The position numbers and the translations under genes are program-made. A stretch of 64,000 nt of DNA from Salibaculum sp035270045 (GTDB taxonomy: Bacteria; Pseudomonadota; Alphaproteobacteria; Rhodobacterales; Rhodobacteraceae), in NCBI RefSeq assembly GCF_035270045.1, contig NZ_DATFIP010000076.1, positions 62,001-126,000 of the forward strand, given 5' to 3'. This document shows positions 24,822 through 33,633 of this stretch, piece after piece. Under the pieces are notes generated by a model. That model saw nothing but the letters and a program-made list of their open reading frames with translations. It searched no databases and had not been told where the DNA came from. How positions within the stretch are numbered: position 1 is the first letter of the stretch; every line of letters starts with the position of its first letter.

Positions 24822-27800
24822 ATGACAAACGTGAACCTGACCTTCGATGACCTCGGCGCCGGCACGGTCGTGGACGATGAATACCAGGCTCAGGGGGTCA
24901 CGATCTCCTCGATCGTGGACGGCGAAGTCAACGATGACGAGACGCCCGCCATGGTCTTTGACACGAGCGATCCGACCGGTGACGACGACGATCTGGCCAC
25001 TGACAATTTGGGCAACGTCCTGATCATCCAGGAAGAGAGCCACGACGAAGAGGACGACGAGGAGGGTGACGACGAAGAGGGCGACGAGGAGGGTGACGAC
25101 GAGGAGGGCGACGACGAAGAGGACGACGAGGAGGGTGACGACGAAGAGGATGACGAGGAGGGCGACGACGAAGAGGATGACGAGGAGGGCGACGACGAAG
25201 AGGACGACGAGGAGGGCGACGACGAAGAGGATGACGGCGACGTAGAACCCGATGATCGGGCTGGTGGCGGCACGCTGCGTTTCGACTTCGCAAATCCGTC
25301 TACGATGAACTCGCTGGTCCTGCTCGACGTCGAGGAATGCGCGCGTATCGTGCTCAAGGACGAGCACGGCGACGTGATCTACGACGAGACCCATTGGACC
25401 CCGAACAACGGGCAGAAAGAGGTCGATTTCGGCGGCATCGTGGGCGTCGCGAGCATGGACGTCATCTTCTACGGCTCGGGCGCGCTGGATAACGTGAACT
25501 TCGACACGCCTGCCGGCCTTGACGGCACGGTCGAAGGCACCGCTGGCGATGACGTGATCGACGTGGCCTATACCGGCGATCCCGAAGGCGACATGGTCGA
25601 CAACAACGACGCGATCCTGCCCGGGGATGTCGGCGACGACGACCTGATCGAGGCCTATGGCGGGGATGATACCGTCCTGGCCGGCAAGGGCGACGATGAG
25701 GTCCACGGCGGGGCTGGCAACGACGACCTGACCGGCGGATCGGGCGATGACACCATCTTCGGCGGAACCGGCAACGACAAGATCGTCGGGGACGGCCCCG
25801 ACGGCGTGGCGAACCCCGCGCCAGAGGCAAAGACGCTGGTCTGGGAGGAGGTGGCCGCGGATGGCACCCAGTTGAGCGGCACCACGTCCTACGACGCCGG
25901 CGGCATCAATGTCGACATCGACTATAACCCGCAGGACCACGGCGCGACGGCCACGATTTCCGACGAGGAGATGTATGTCGAGACGGGCGAGGGCTTCGAC
26001 GGGGACTCGAGCCTTGCGCTTTACGGCAAGGGCGGAGAAGGCGGCTGGGACGACACCTCCACGACCACTCTGAACTTCTCGTCGACGTCGGCAGCCTTCG
26101 AGGACGAGGTCCAGAACGTGGCCTTCCGCATCAACGATGTGGACCTGGCGACCCAGCTTCTCGACACCCACGTCGACAGGGTGACGATCAATGCCTTTGA
26201 CGCCGACGGCAACCCGGTCGATGTCCAGATCACCTCGGCAACCGGCGACCAGATCATCGACGACAACCAGGCCACCGGCGACATCGATGATAAAAGTCAC
26301 GACCGTGTGACGCCCGCCTCCGAAGAGGGGTCGATCCTCGTGTCGATCGCCGGGCCGGTGTCGAGCATCTCGATTGATTACGACAACAACAAATTCACCG
26401 ATCAGCAGGTCAATGTCTCGGACGTGACCTTCGAGACCATCCCGGTGACAGGGAACGGCCCCGAGGGCAATGACGTGCTCTACGGCGGCGATGGTGATGA
26501 CGTGATCGAGGGCAACGGCGGGGATGACAGCATCTTCGGCGGCAACGGCAGCGATACGGTCGATGGCGGCGACGGCAACGATTACATCGACACCAGTTCC
26601 GATCTGGTCCTGCCCAACCCGGATGTCGGCTACCCCGGGGTCTATCCGGCGGATACCGACCCGCACGACGACAAGGACCTTGTCACCGGCGGTGCCGGGA
26701 ATGACACCATCATCACCGGGGATGACGACGACACGGTCTTCGGCGGGGACGGCGACGATCACATCAGCACCGGGTTCGACGACGACTACGTCGAGGCCGG
26801 GGCGGGCGACGACACGATCACCGGGTCGGAAGGCAACGACGAGATATACGGCGGGGATGGGGACGATACCATCTATGGCGGGCTGCCGCCGGGGCCGGCC
26901 GATGTGCTCAACCTGCCCGACGATCTGGACGGCGATGGCGACAGCAACGACCCGGGCGAAGACCTGGTCACCGACAACAACAACGACACGTTGTTCGGCG
27001 GGGCGGGCGACGACACGATCTTCGGGGCCGATGACGACGACACGCTGTTCGGCGGCACCGGCGACGACTACCTTGACGGTGGGGTCGACGACGACAGCCT
27101 GAGCGGCGGCGAGGGCGAGGACACCCTGATCGGCGGCCAAGGCGCCGACGAACAGGATGGCGGTCTGGGCGATGACCTCTTCATCGTGGACACGCCCGGC
27201 GATGGCGCGGGCGACGTGGTTGTCGGCGGCGAGGACCCAGACCTGGATGGCGATGGCGAATCCGACGATTGGGACGTGCTCGACCTGACCGGGTCCAATG
27301 TCCTCAACATCGACTATGCCGATCCCGGCGTCGGCGGCGGGGCCGGGGATGCCGAATCCGGGCGGGTGTTCTTCCAGGACGGCACCACGATGACCTTCGA
27401 GGAAATCGAGAATGTCATTCCCTGCTTCACGCCCGGCACGACCATTGCCACCCCGCGCGGCGAGCGGCTGGTCGAGGACCTGCGCGAGGGGGACCGGATC
27501 ATCACCCGCGACAACGGCATCCAGGAAATCCGCTGGGCGGGCCGCAAGGACATGGCGGGCCAGCAGCTGGCGCGCAATCCGCATCTCAAGCCGATCCTGA
27601 TCAAGGCCGGGGCCCTCGGGAACGGCTTGCCCGAGCGTGACATGGTCGTCTCGCCCAACCACCGCGTGCTGGTGGCCAGCGACCTGACCCAGCTTTATTT
27701 CGAGGAACGCGAGGTTCTGGCCGCGGCCAAGCACCTGGTGGGCAGCGAAGGGGTGCATGAACTGGATGCGATGCAGACCAGCTACATCCATTTCATGTTC

Positions 27801-28004
27801 GACCGTCACGAGGTCGTGCTGTCCAACGGCTGCTGGACGGAAAGCTTCCAGCCCGGCGACTACAGCCTCAAGGGTCTTGGAAACAGCCAGCGCAACGAGA
27901 TCTTCGAGCTTTTCCCCGAACTGGCCAGCAAGCCGGGGCTGGACGGCTACCAGTCCGCGCGCCGCTCCTTGAAGCGGCACGAGGCAAAGCTCCTCGTGAA
28001 GTGA
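24822..28004 (+). CDS. Large RTX-repeat protein with C-terminal Hint domain and acidic repeat
   Basis: This 1060-residue acidic protein probably leaves the cell, since it has no N-terminal signal and carries RTX repeats. Residues 1-70 and 148-230 look like two halves of one beta-sandwich (FDDLGAGTVV, VLIIQEE / TLRFDFANPS, LLDVEECARIVL, YGSGALDNVNF). Between them lies an acidic Asp/Glu/Gly repeat (about 75-139). Blocks of GGxGxDxxx calcium-binding nonapeptides occupy about 265-330 and 545-790. A second beta domain lies between the RTX blocks. From residue 868 (CFTPGTTIATPRGERLVEDL) to about 1010 is a Hint (Hedgehog/intein) domain with SPNHRVLV and a late Cys in VVLSNGCWTESF. Hint domains of this type may self-cleave, but activity is unproven. 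No type I secretion genes are nearby. Confidence 0.85.
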   Translation: MTNVNLTFDDLGAGTVVDDEYQAQGVTISSIVDGEVNDDETPAMVFDTSDPTGDDDDLATDNLGNVLIIQEESHDEEDDEEGDDEEGDEEGDDEEGDDEEDDEEGDDEEDDEEGDDEEDDEEGDDEEDDEEGDDEEDDGDVEPDDRAGGGTLRFDFANPSTMNSLVLLDVEECARIVLKDEHGDVIYDETHWTPNNGQKEVDFGGIVGVASMDVIFYGSGALDNVNFDTPAGLDGTVEGTAGDDVIDVAYTGDPEGDMVDNNDAILPGDVGDDDLIEAYGGDDTVLAGKGDDEVHGGAGNDDLTGGSGDDTIFGGTGNDKIVGDGPDGVANPAPEAKTLVWEEVAADGTQLSGTTSYDAGGINVDIDYNPQDHGATATISDEEMYVETGEGFDGDSSLALYGKGGEGGWDDTSTTTLNFSSTSAAFEDEVQNVAFRINDVDLATQLLDTHVDRVTINAFDADGNPVDVQITSATGDQIIDDNQATGDIDDKSHDRVTPASEEGSILVSIAGPVSSISIDYDNNKFTDQQVNVSDVTFETIPVTGNGPEGNDVLYGGDGDDVIEGNGGDDSIFGGNGSDTVDGGDGNDYIDTSSDLVLPNPDVGYPGVYPADTDPHDDKDLVTGGAGNDTIITGDDDDTVFGGDGDDHISTGFDDDYVEAGAGDDTITGSEGNDEIYGGDGDDTIYGGLPPGPADVLNLPDDLDGDGDSNDPGEDLVTDNNNDTLFGGAGDDTIFGADDDDTLFGGTGDDYLDGGVDDDSLSGGEGEDTLIGGQGADEQDGGLGDDLFIVDTPGDGAGDVVVGGEDPDLDGDGESDDWDVLDLTGSNVLNIDYADPGVGGGAGDAESGRVFFQDGTTMTFEEIENVIPCFTPGTTIATPRGERLVEDLREGDRIITRDNGIQEIRWAGRKDMAGQQLARNPHLKPILIKAGALGNGLPERDMVVSPNHRVLVASDLTQLYFEEREVLAAAKHLVGSEGVHELDAMQTSYIHFMFDRHEVVLSNGCWTESFQPGDYSLKGLGNSQRNEIFELFPELASKPGLDGYQSARRSLKRHEAKLLVK
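25044..25238 (+). repeat. In-frame acidic tandem repeat (27-bp unit, DDEEDDEEG)
   Basis: Residues 75-139 of the Hint protein are almost only Asp, Glu and Gly. The core is a 27-bp unit encoding DDEEDDEEG repeated nearly perfectly at least four times, preceded by shorter DDEEG units. Third-position changes (GAC/GAT, GAG/GAA) keep the protein sequence, which indicates selection on the acidic product as well as repeat expansion. Confidence 0.9.
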
Positions 28005-28015
28005 TATGCAGCTGC

Positions 28016-28070
28016 GCCCGGGGCAATCCCGGGCCGCAAAACAGGGCCGGGGCGCCGCATGGTGCCCCGG
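28016..28070. terminator. Double hairpin between convergent genes
   Basis: GCCCGGG/CCCGGGC (28016-28022 with 28028-28034) and CCGGGGC/GCCCCGG (28047-28053 with 28064-28070) fill the 71-bp gap between the Hint-protein stop and the MocA-like stop. Probably a bidirectional terminator; no strong T-tract. Confidence 0.55.
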
Positions 28071-28075
28071 TCATC

Positions 28076-28663
28076 TCATCTGCGGGACTCGCGCCAGCGG
28101 GCCCAGTCCTCGGGGGTGTCCAGGTCAAGTCGCGCGTGCAGGCCAGGGAGCGGGACAAGATGACGCCTGCCGGCATGGGCCGCGAGGATCGGCCGCGCGC
28201 CCGCGTCACCGCTCAGCCCCGCGAACTCATCCCGCAACTTGGCCGCGAAAAGGACCGGATGACCGGGTGTGCCGTCCATTGTCGCGGCTTGCCAGATCAG
28301 GGCGCCCGGCGCCTCGGTCCGCGCCGCGATCATGCGGGCGATATCATTGCCCGTGATCTCGGGCATGTCGGCAGGCAGGATCATCAGGTCATGCGCCCCC
28401 GGGATCGTGGTGTTGCCCGCGCGCAGGCTGGCCGACATGCCCGTTTGCCAATCGGGCACCGCGACAGTGTTCGCCGCCCGCGGCAGGACCTGCGCCCTCG
28501 GGTGGTCCGCACCGGGCAGGGTCACGAAGACAGGACCATGGGGGAGGCAGAGTGTCACCAGTCGACGCAGCAGTGGCTGCCCGTCCACAAGTTCAAGCAG
28601 CTTGTCGCGCCCGGCCATGCGGCTGGATGCCCCCGCGGCCGGTATGAGGATGGCCGCGGTCAC
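28076..28663 (-). CDS. MocA-like nucleotidyltransferase (molybdenum cofactor cytidylyltransferase family)
   Basis: This 195-residue Rossmann-type NTP transferase begins TAAILIPAAGASSRMAGRDKLL, the nucleotide-binding signature of MobA/MocA proteins. It continues with WQTGMSASLRAG and LPADMPEIT (metal-binding Asp), and has GTPGHPVLF later. MocA transfers CMP to molybdopterin for xanthine-dehydrogenase-type enzymes. The exact substrate is not decided by sequence. It overlaps the upstream oxidoreductase gene by 4 bp, so the two are co-translated; no xdh genes are in the window. Confidence 0.85.
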   Translation of the reverse strand: MTAAILIPAAGASSRMAGRDKLLELVDGQPLLRRLVTLCLPHGPVFVTLPGADHPRAQVLPRAANTVAVPDWQTGMSASLRAGNTTIPGAHDLMILPADMPEITGNDIARMIAARTEAPGALIWQAATMDGTPGHPVLFAAKLRDEFAGLSGDAGARPILAAHAGRRHLVPLPGLHARLDLDTPEDWARWRESRR

Positions 28664-31068
28664 GCCCGCATCCGCTCCCCGGTGGCATCGAAGATCGGAT
28701 CGGTGAGCAGCCGTGCCGGCCGCAGATCGCCCAGGATCTCGATCTCGACCTCCAGTCCCGGCGTTGCCTGTTCGCGCGGGATCAGCCCGTAGGCGATGGA
28801 TTTCCCGGTCCAGTGCGAATAGCCACCCGAGGTGCAGAAGCCCTGCACGCGGCCGTCGATGAAGATCGGCTCATAGGCCACGACGTCGGCGTCATCGGCG
28901 TCCACCTCGAAAACGGCCAGTGTCCGGGCGGGTGGCGTGTCGCGTTCCGCCTCTGCCGCAGCCTTGCCGATGAAGTCCTTGTCCCACTTGATGAAACGGG
29001 CCATCCCGGTCTCGGCAGGCGTGTAGTCGGGCGAGAATTCGCGCATCCAGGCGCCAAAGAACCGATCCAGCCGCAGTGACATCATGGCCCGCATCCCGAA
29101 GGGCGCAAGGCCCATCGGCTGACCGGCCTCACAAAGGCGCGTCCACAGGGCGCGCTGGTCCATGGGGTCGCAGTAGATCTCGTATCCCAGGTCGCCGGTG
29201 AAACTGACCCGTTGCACCAGGCAGGCGGCCTGGCCCACCGTCATCTGCGCAAGGTCCAGGAACCGGAGGTCGGTTGCGTCGCGCGTGCAGGCGGCGAGAA
29301 GGTCGCGCGCCCGCGGCCCCGCGATCTGGAACCCTGTCAGTTTGTCGCTTATATTCTCGATGGTTACGCCGGGTTCCTGATGGTGTATGAACCAGCGCCA
29401 GTGCTGCGCCTGCGCCCCATAGGAAGCCGTCAGCTGGAAGCAGGTGTCGTCGAGGCATGAGACCGTGAAATCGCCCAGCAGCCGGCCCTTTTCGGACAGC
29501 ATGGGCGTCAACGCGATGCGGCCCCGCTTGGGGATGCGGCCGGCCATGATCCGGTCCAGCCAGGCCCGTGCCCGCGGGCCGGTGACGCGGAACTTTCCGA
29601 AATTGTGCACCTCGTTGATGCCGACACCTTCGCGGACCGCGCGCACCTCGCGGCCCGTCGCCGCGAAGGCATCCGACCGGCGAAAGGACGGGGTTTCGAA
29701 GGTCGGCTCGTCGCCCTGCGCAAAGTAATTGGGCACCTCCAGCCCGTATTGATGTCCCCAGACCGCGCCCAGCTCCTCGAAAATGTCATGCATGGGCGTC
29801 GTGCGATAGGGTCGGGCGGCGGGCAGTTCCTCGTTGGGATAGCTGACGGAAAACCGCCGCTGGTAATTCTCGATCACCTTGGGCCGGGTATAGCCCGGTG
29901 TGATCCAGTCGCCGTAGCGGGCCACATCCATGGCCGTCACGTCGCGGTCCGGTTCACCGTCGATCATCCATTGCGCCAGCGTCAGGCCGACACCGCCGCC
30001 CTGGCTGAACCCGGCCATGACCCCGCAGGCCGACCAGAAATTGCGCATCCCCGGCACCGGTCCGACCAGCGGGTTGCCGTCGGGGGCAAAGGTGAAGGGG
30101 CCGTGGATCACCGACTTCACCCCGGCACGTTCGAGCACCGGGAAGCGCCGGTAGGCAAACTCCACGCTGTCGCCGATCTTGTCGAAATCGTCGGGCAGCA
30201 ATTCGTGCCCGAAGTCCCAGGGCGTGCCATCGACCGCCCAGGGGCGGCAGGGCTGTTCGTAGAACCCGATGCACAACCCGCGGCCTTCTTGGCGCAGGTA
30301 GCTTTCCCCGGCCGGGTCCATGACATGGGGATGTTCGCCGCCCGCGTCGATGATCTCGGCGATCTGCGGGATTTCCTCGGTCACCAGATACTGGTGCTCC
30401 ATCGGGTGCAGCGGGGCATAGACGCCGGCCATCGCCGCGACCTCGCGTGCCCAGAGGCCCGCGGCGTTGACCACGTGTTCGGCATGGATCACGCCCTTGT
30501 CGGTGGTCACGTCCCAGGTGCCATCGGCGCGCTGGTCCAGCGCCGTGACCCTGGTGTGCAGCACGATCTCGGCGCCGCCCATCCGCGCGGCCTTGGCATA
30601 GGCATGGGTGGTGCCCGAAGGGTCCAGGTGGCCGTCGAGCGGGTCGTAAAGCCCGCCGATGATGCCGTCGGTATTGGTGACAGGCGCGCGCTTCGAGATT
30701 TCCTCGGGACCGATGATCTCGGTCTCCAACCCCATGTAACGGTGCTTGGCCCGTTCGGCGACCAGCATGTCGAAGCGATCGCGGTTGTCGGCCAGCGTGA
30801 CGCCGCCGACATGGTGCAGGCCGCAGGACAGGCCGGTCATCTCTTCCAGCTCGCGGTAGAGCTTGATCGTGTAGCCTTGCAACGCGGCCATGTTGGTGTC
30901 GCCGTTGAGCGTGTGAAACCCGCCCGCCGCGTGCCAGGTGGATCCGCTGGTCAGCTCCGACCGTTCGACCAGCATCACGTCCGACCAGCCCAGCTTGGTC
31001 AGGTGGTAGAGCACGGACACGCCGACGACCCCGCCGCCGATGACCAGAACCTGTGTTGTCGTCTTCAT
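28660..31068 (-). CDS. FAD-dependent oxidoreductase, dimethylglycine/sarcosine dehydrogenase type with GcvT domain
   Basis: This 802-residue protein has an N-terminal FAD dinucleotide fold (VLVIGGGVVGVSVLYHL). His46 in SGSTWHAAG corresponds to the residue carrying covalent FAD in dimethylglycine dehydrogenase. A DAO-type catalytic domain runs to about 400. The C-terminal half is a GcvT-like folate-binding aminomethyltransferase region (NEVHNFGKFRVTGPRA, SFTGDLGYEIYCDP, GMRAMMSLRLDRFFGAW). Family members oxidatively demethylate N-methylated glycines and hand the one-carbon unit to THF. The substrate is unknown. It is a head-to-head paralogue of the gene at 31204, and a 17-bp palindrome lies between them. 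Confidence 0.88.
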   Translation of the reverse strand: MKTTTQVLVIGGGVVGVSVLYHLTKLGWSDVMLVERSELTSGSTWHAAGGFHTLNGDTNMAALQGYTIKLYRELEEMTGLSCGLHHVGGVTLADNRDRFDMLVAERAKHRYMGLETEIIGPEEISKRAPVTNTDGIIGGLYDPLDGHLDPSGTTHAYAKAARMGGAEIVLHTRVTALDQRADGTWDVTTDKGVIHAEHVVNAAGLWAREVAAMAGVYAPLHPMEHQYLVTEEIPQIAEIIDAGGEHPHVMDPAGESYLRQEGRGLCIGFYEQPCRPWAVDGTPWDFGHELLPDDFDKIGDSVEFAYRRFPVLERAGVKSVIHGPFTFAPDGNPLVGPVPGMRNFWSACGVMAGFSQGGGVGLTLAQWMIDGEPDRDVTAMDVARYGDWITPGYTRPKVIENYQRRFSVSYPNEELPAARPYRTTPMHDIFEELGAVWGHQYGLEVPNYFAQGDEPTFETPSFRRSDAFAATGREVRAVREGVGINEVHNFGKFRVTGPRARAWLDRIMAGRIPKRGRIALTPMLSEKGRLLGDFTVSCLDDTCFQLTASYGAQAQHWRWFIHHQEPGVTIENISDKLTGFQIAGPRARDLLAACTRDATDLRFLDLAQMTVGQAACLVQRVSFTGDLGYEIYCDPMDQRALWTRLCEAGQPMGLAPFGMRAMMSLRLDRFFGAWMREFSPDYTPAETGMARFIKWDKDFIGKAAAEAERDTPPARTLAVFEVDADDADVVAYEPIFIDGRVQGFCTSGGYSHWTGKSIAYGLIPREQATPGLEVEIEILGDLRPARLLTDPIFDATGERMRA

Positions 31069-31128
31069 GAAGCCTCCCGTTGCCTGGCCTCAGCGTAGGG
31101 GCGCCGGGTCCGACGCGGAAGCCCAGTT

Positions 31129-31145
31129 GCGACAGGATCTGTCGC
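31129..31145. promoter_or_regulatory. 17-bp palindrome GCGACAG-GAT-CTGTCGC
   Basis: Two perfect 7-bp arms flank a 3-bp centre in the 135-bp gap between divergent paralogous oxidoreductases. The arm length and position fit a dimeric repressor or activator site controlling both genes. The regulator is not in the window. Confidence 0.55.
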
Positions 31146-31203
31146 GAAGTGCAAAGGAATCGGCCGGCCCGCCCCGCAGGTTGTCCACCGAAGGAGAAAT
31201 CAA

Positions 31204-33609
31204 ATGCGCACCCATGCAAGGGCTGTCGTCATCGGGGGCGGCGTCATAGGTTGTTCCATCCTCTACCACCTGACCAAGCTGGGCTGGACGGATGTCGTGC
31301 TTCTCGAACGCGACGAGCTGACCAGCGGGTCCACCTGGCACGCCGCCGCAAATATTCATGGCCTGCACGACAGCACCAACATCAGCCGCATCCAGCACTA
31401 CACGATGCAGCTTTACAAGGACCTGGAGGCCGAGACGGGGCAGGGCTGCGGCGTGTTCCAGCCCGGCTCGCTCTACCTCGCCCAGACAGAGGCGCGTGAA
31501 CACCAGCTGCGCCTGCAAGAGGCCAAGGCCCGCTACTACGGGATGAACTTCCACGAGGTCAGCCGTGACGAGGCCGAGCGCCTGCACCCGCTTGTGGATT
31601 TCGACGGGGTGCGCTGCATCATGTTCGAGCCCGAGGGCGGCAACGTGGACCCCTCGGGCGTGACCAATGCCTATGCCATGGGGGCCCGGGCGGCAGGGGC
31701 CGAGATCCTGCGCTTTACCCCCGTGACGGCAACGGTGCAGCAGCCCGACGGGAGCTGGATCGTCGAGACCCCGAAGGGCGAGATTCGCACCGACTGGGTC
31801 GTGAACGCCGCCGGTCTCTGGGGCCGCGAAGTGGCCGCTCTTGCTGGTATCGAACTGCCGCTGCAACCGACCGAGCACCAGTATTTCGTGACCGAGACAA
31901 TGGCCCAGATCGCCGGTCTGGACCGGCGCCTGCCCTCGGTCGCCGACCGTGACGGCGAATACTACCTGCGCCAGGAGGGCCACGGCCTGCTGATCGGCGC
32001 CTATGAACGCGACGTGCGGTTCTGGGCCGAAGAGGGCACGCCGCTGGATTTTGCGCATGACCTGTTTCCCGACGATCTCGACCGCATCGAGGACAACATG
32101 ATGCGCGCCATCGACCGCGTTCCGGCCGTGGGCGAGGCGGGGATCAAGCGGGTCATCAACGGGCCGATGATCTGGTCGCCCGATGCCAACGTTCTGTTCG
32201 GCCCCCACCCGGACCTGCGCAATTACTTCTGCTGCAATGGAATCATCCCCGGCTTCAGCCAGTCGGGCGGCATGGGGCTGATGGCCGCCGACTGGATTAC
32301 CACCGGGGAAAGCCGCTACGACATGTTCGCCTGGGACGTGGCACGCTTCGGCAAATGGGCGGACAAGGCCTTTACCAAGGCGCGGGTCGAGGACCAGTAC
32401 GCCCATCGTTTCGCCGTCCATTTCCCGGGTGAGGAACGCGCGGCGGGCCGCCCGGTGCGCACACGCCCTGTCTACGAGACCCAGAAAGCACTGGGTGCGG
32501 TCTTCGGCTTGAATTACGGCTGGGAACATCCCGCCTATTTCGACGCCGGGACACCCGACAGCGCCGGGTTCACCCGCCAGCCCTGGTTCGACAGCGTCGG
32601 GAAAGAGGCGAAGATGCTGCGGGACTCCCTTGGTGTCATTGATATTTCAAACTTCGCGAAATACCGGGTCACGGGGCCGGGGGCCGAGGCTTGGCTGAAT
32701 GCCGTCTTCGCGAACACCATGCCGAAATCCGTTGGCCGGTCCTGTCTGACGCCCCTGATCGGGGTCCGGGGCGGTGTCGCGGGGGATTTCACCGTGACAC
32801 GGCTCGCCCCGGACGAGTTCTGGGTCATCGGTTCGGGTATGGCGGAACGCTATCACCAACGGTTCTGGGCCATGGTGCCCCTGCCCGAGGGGACGACTTT
32901 CGAGGCTCTGACCGAGGCCTATTGCGGTTTCAACATCGCCGGACCTTCGTCACGCAAAGCGCTGCAAACGCTGACGAATACGTCTCTGAAAACCGAGGCG
33001 ATGCCGTTCATGCGCGCGGCCTGGATGGACGTGGCGGGCGTGACTTGCCTGGCGCTGCGCGTGTCTTTCACGGGCGATCTTGGCTGGGAACTGCACTGCG
33101 CGACCGAGGATCAGTCCCGGCTTTACGGGGCTTTGCTGGCCGCGGCCGCGGCCGAGGGGGGCGGGCCGGTGGGCAGCCGTGCGCTGATGTCTCTGCGGGT
33201 CGAAAAGGGCTATGGCAGCTGGGGCCGGGAATACAGCCCGGAATATTGGCCGCAAGAGGTCGGGTTGGAACGACTGGTCAAGCTGGAAAAGGATTTCCTG
33301 AACAAGAGCGTATATTTGCAGATCAAGGATGAAGTGCCGCGTGAAGAACTGATGCTGGTGCATGTCCAGGACGTCGAGGCGGCTGATGCCAGTGGCGGCG
33401 AGCCGATCTTCCTGCCCGACGGCAGCCCCGTCGGCCGCGTGACCAGCGGCACCTACGGATATTCGGTGGGGATGTCGCTCGCGCTTGGTTACCTGAGTGG
33501 CGTGGCACCGGGGCAGGCGGTCGACGTCATGATCCTGGGTCGGCCGCATCGCGGCGTGGTGCTGGCCGAACCGCCGTTCGATCCCCGTGGGGAGCGGCTG
33601 CGCCTGTGA
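31204..33609 (+). CDS. FAD-dependent oxidoreductase, dimethylglycine/sarcosine dehydrogenase type with GcvT domain (second paralogue)
   Basis: This 801-residue protein has the same architecture as its divergent neighbour. FAD fold AVVIGGGVIGCSILYHL and SGSTWHAAANIHG (His46) lie near the N-terminus. A DAO-like domain runs to about 400. The GcvT-type C-terminal half contains FAKYRVTGPGAEAWLNAVF, SFTGDLGWELHCA and SRALMSLRVEKGYGSWGREY. The two proteins share nearly identical N-termini (LYHLTKLGW, ELTSGSTWHAA) but diverge elsewhere, so substrates probably differ. The purine-rich GAAGGAG lies before the ATG. A betaine-derived N-methyl amino acid is the most likely substrate class; the exact one is unknown. 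Confidence 0.88.
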   Translation: MRTHARAVVIGGGVIGCSILYHLTKLGWTDVVLLERDELTSGSTWHAAANIHGLHDSTNISRIQHYTMQLYKDLEAETGQGCGVFQPGSLYLAQTEAREHQLRLQEAKARYYGMNFHEVSRDEAERLHPLVDFDGVRCIMFEPEGGNVDPSGVTNAYAMGARAAGAEILRFTPVTATVQQPDGSWIVETPKGEIRTDWVVNAAGLWGREVAALAGIELPLQPTEHQYFVTETMAQIAGLDRRLPSVADRDGEYYLRQEGHGLLIGAYERDVRFWAEEGTPLDFAHDLFPDDLDRIEDNMMRAIDRVPAVGEAGIKRVINGPMIWSPDANVLFGPHPDLRNYFCCNGIIPGFSQSGGMGLMAADWITTGESRYDMFAWDVARFGKWADKAFTKARVEDQYAHRFAVHFPGEERAAGRPVRTRPVYETQKALGAVFGLNYGWEHPAYFDAGTPDSAGFTRQPWFDSVGKEAKMLRDSLGVIDISNFAKYRVTGPGAEAWLNAVFANTMPKSVGRSCLTPLIGVRGGVAGDFTVTRLAPDEFWVIGSGMAERYHQRFWAMVPLPEGTTFEALTEAYCGFNIAGPSSRKALQTLTNTSLKTEAMPFMRAAWMDVAGVTCLALRVSFTGDLGWELHCATEDQSRLYGALLAAAAAEGGGPVGSRALMSLRVEKGYGSWGREYSPEYWPQEVGLERLVKLEKDFLNKSVYLQIKDEVPREELMLVHVQDVEAADASGGEPIFLPDGSPVGRVTSGTYGYSVGMSLALGYLSGVAPGQAVDVMILGRPHRGVVLAEPPFDPRGERLRL

Positions 33610-33633
33610 AGGCGGCGCCCAGGCCCGTTGATA

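Noticed and set aside
25044..25238. CRISPR-like repeat array
   Set aside because: The units are contiguous, without spacers, and in frame with a protein; no cas genes are present.
24723..27980. Minus-strand open frame of 1085 codons
   Set aside because: Antisense of the RTX/Hint gene; its valine/isoleucine repeats are the complement of GAC/GAG repeats.
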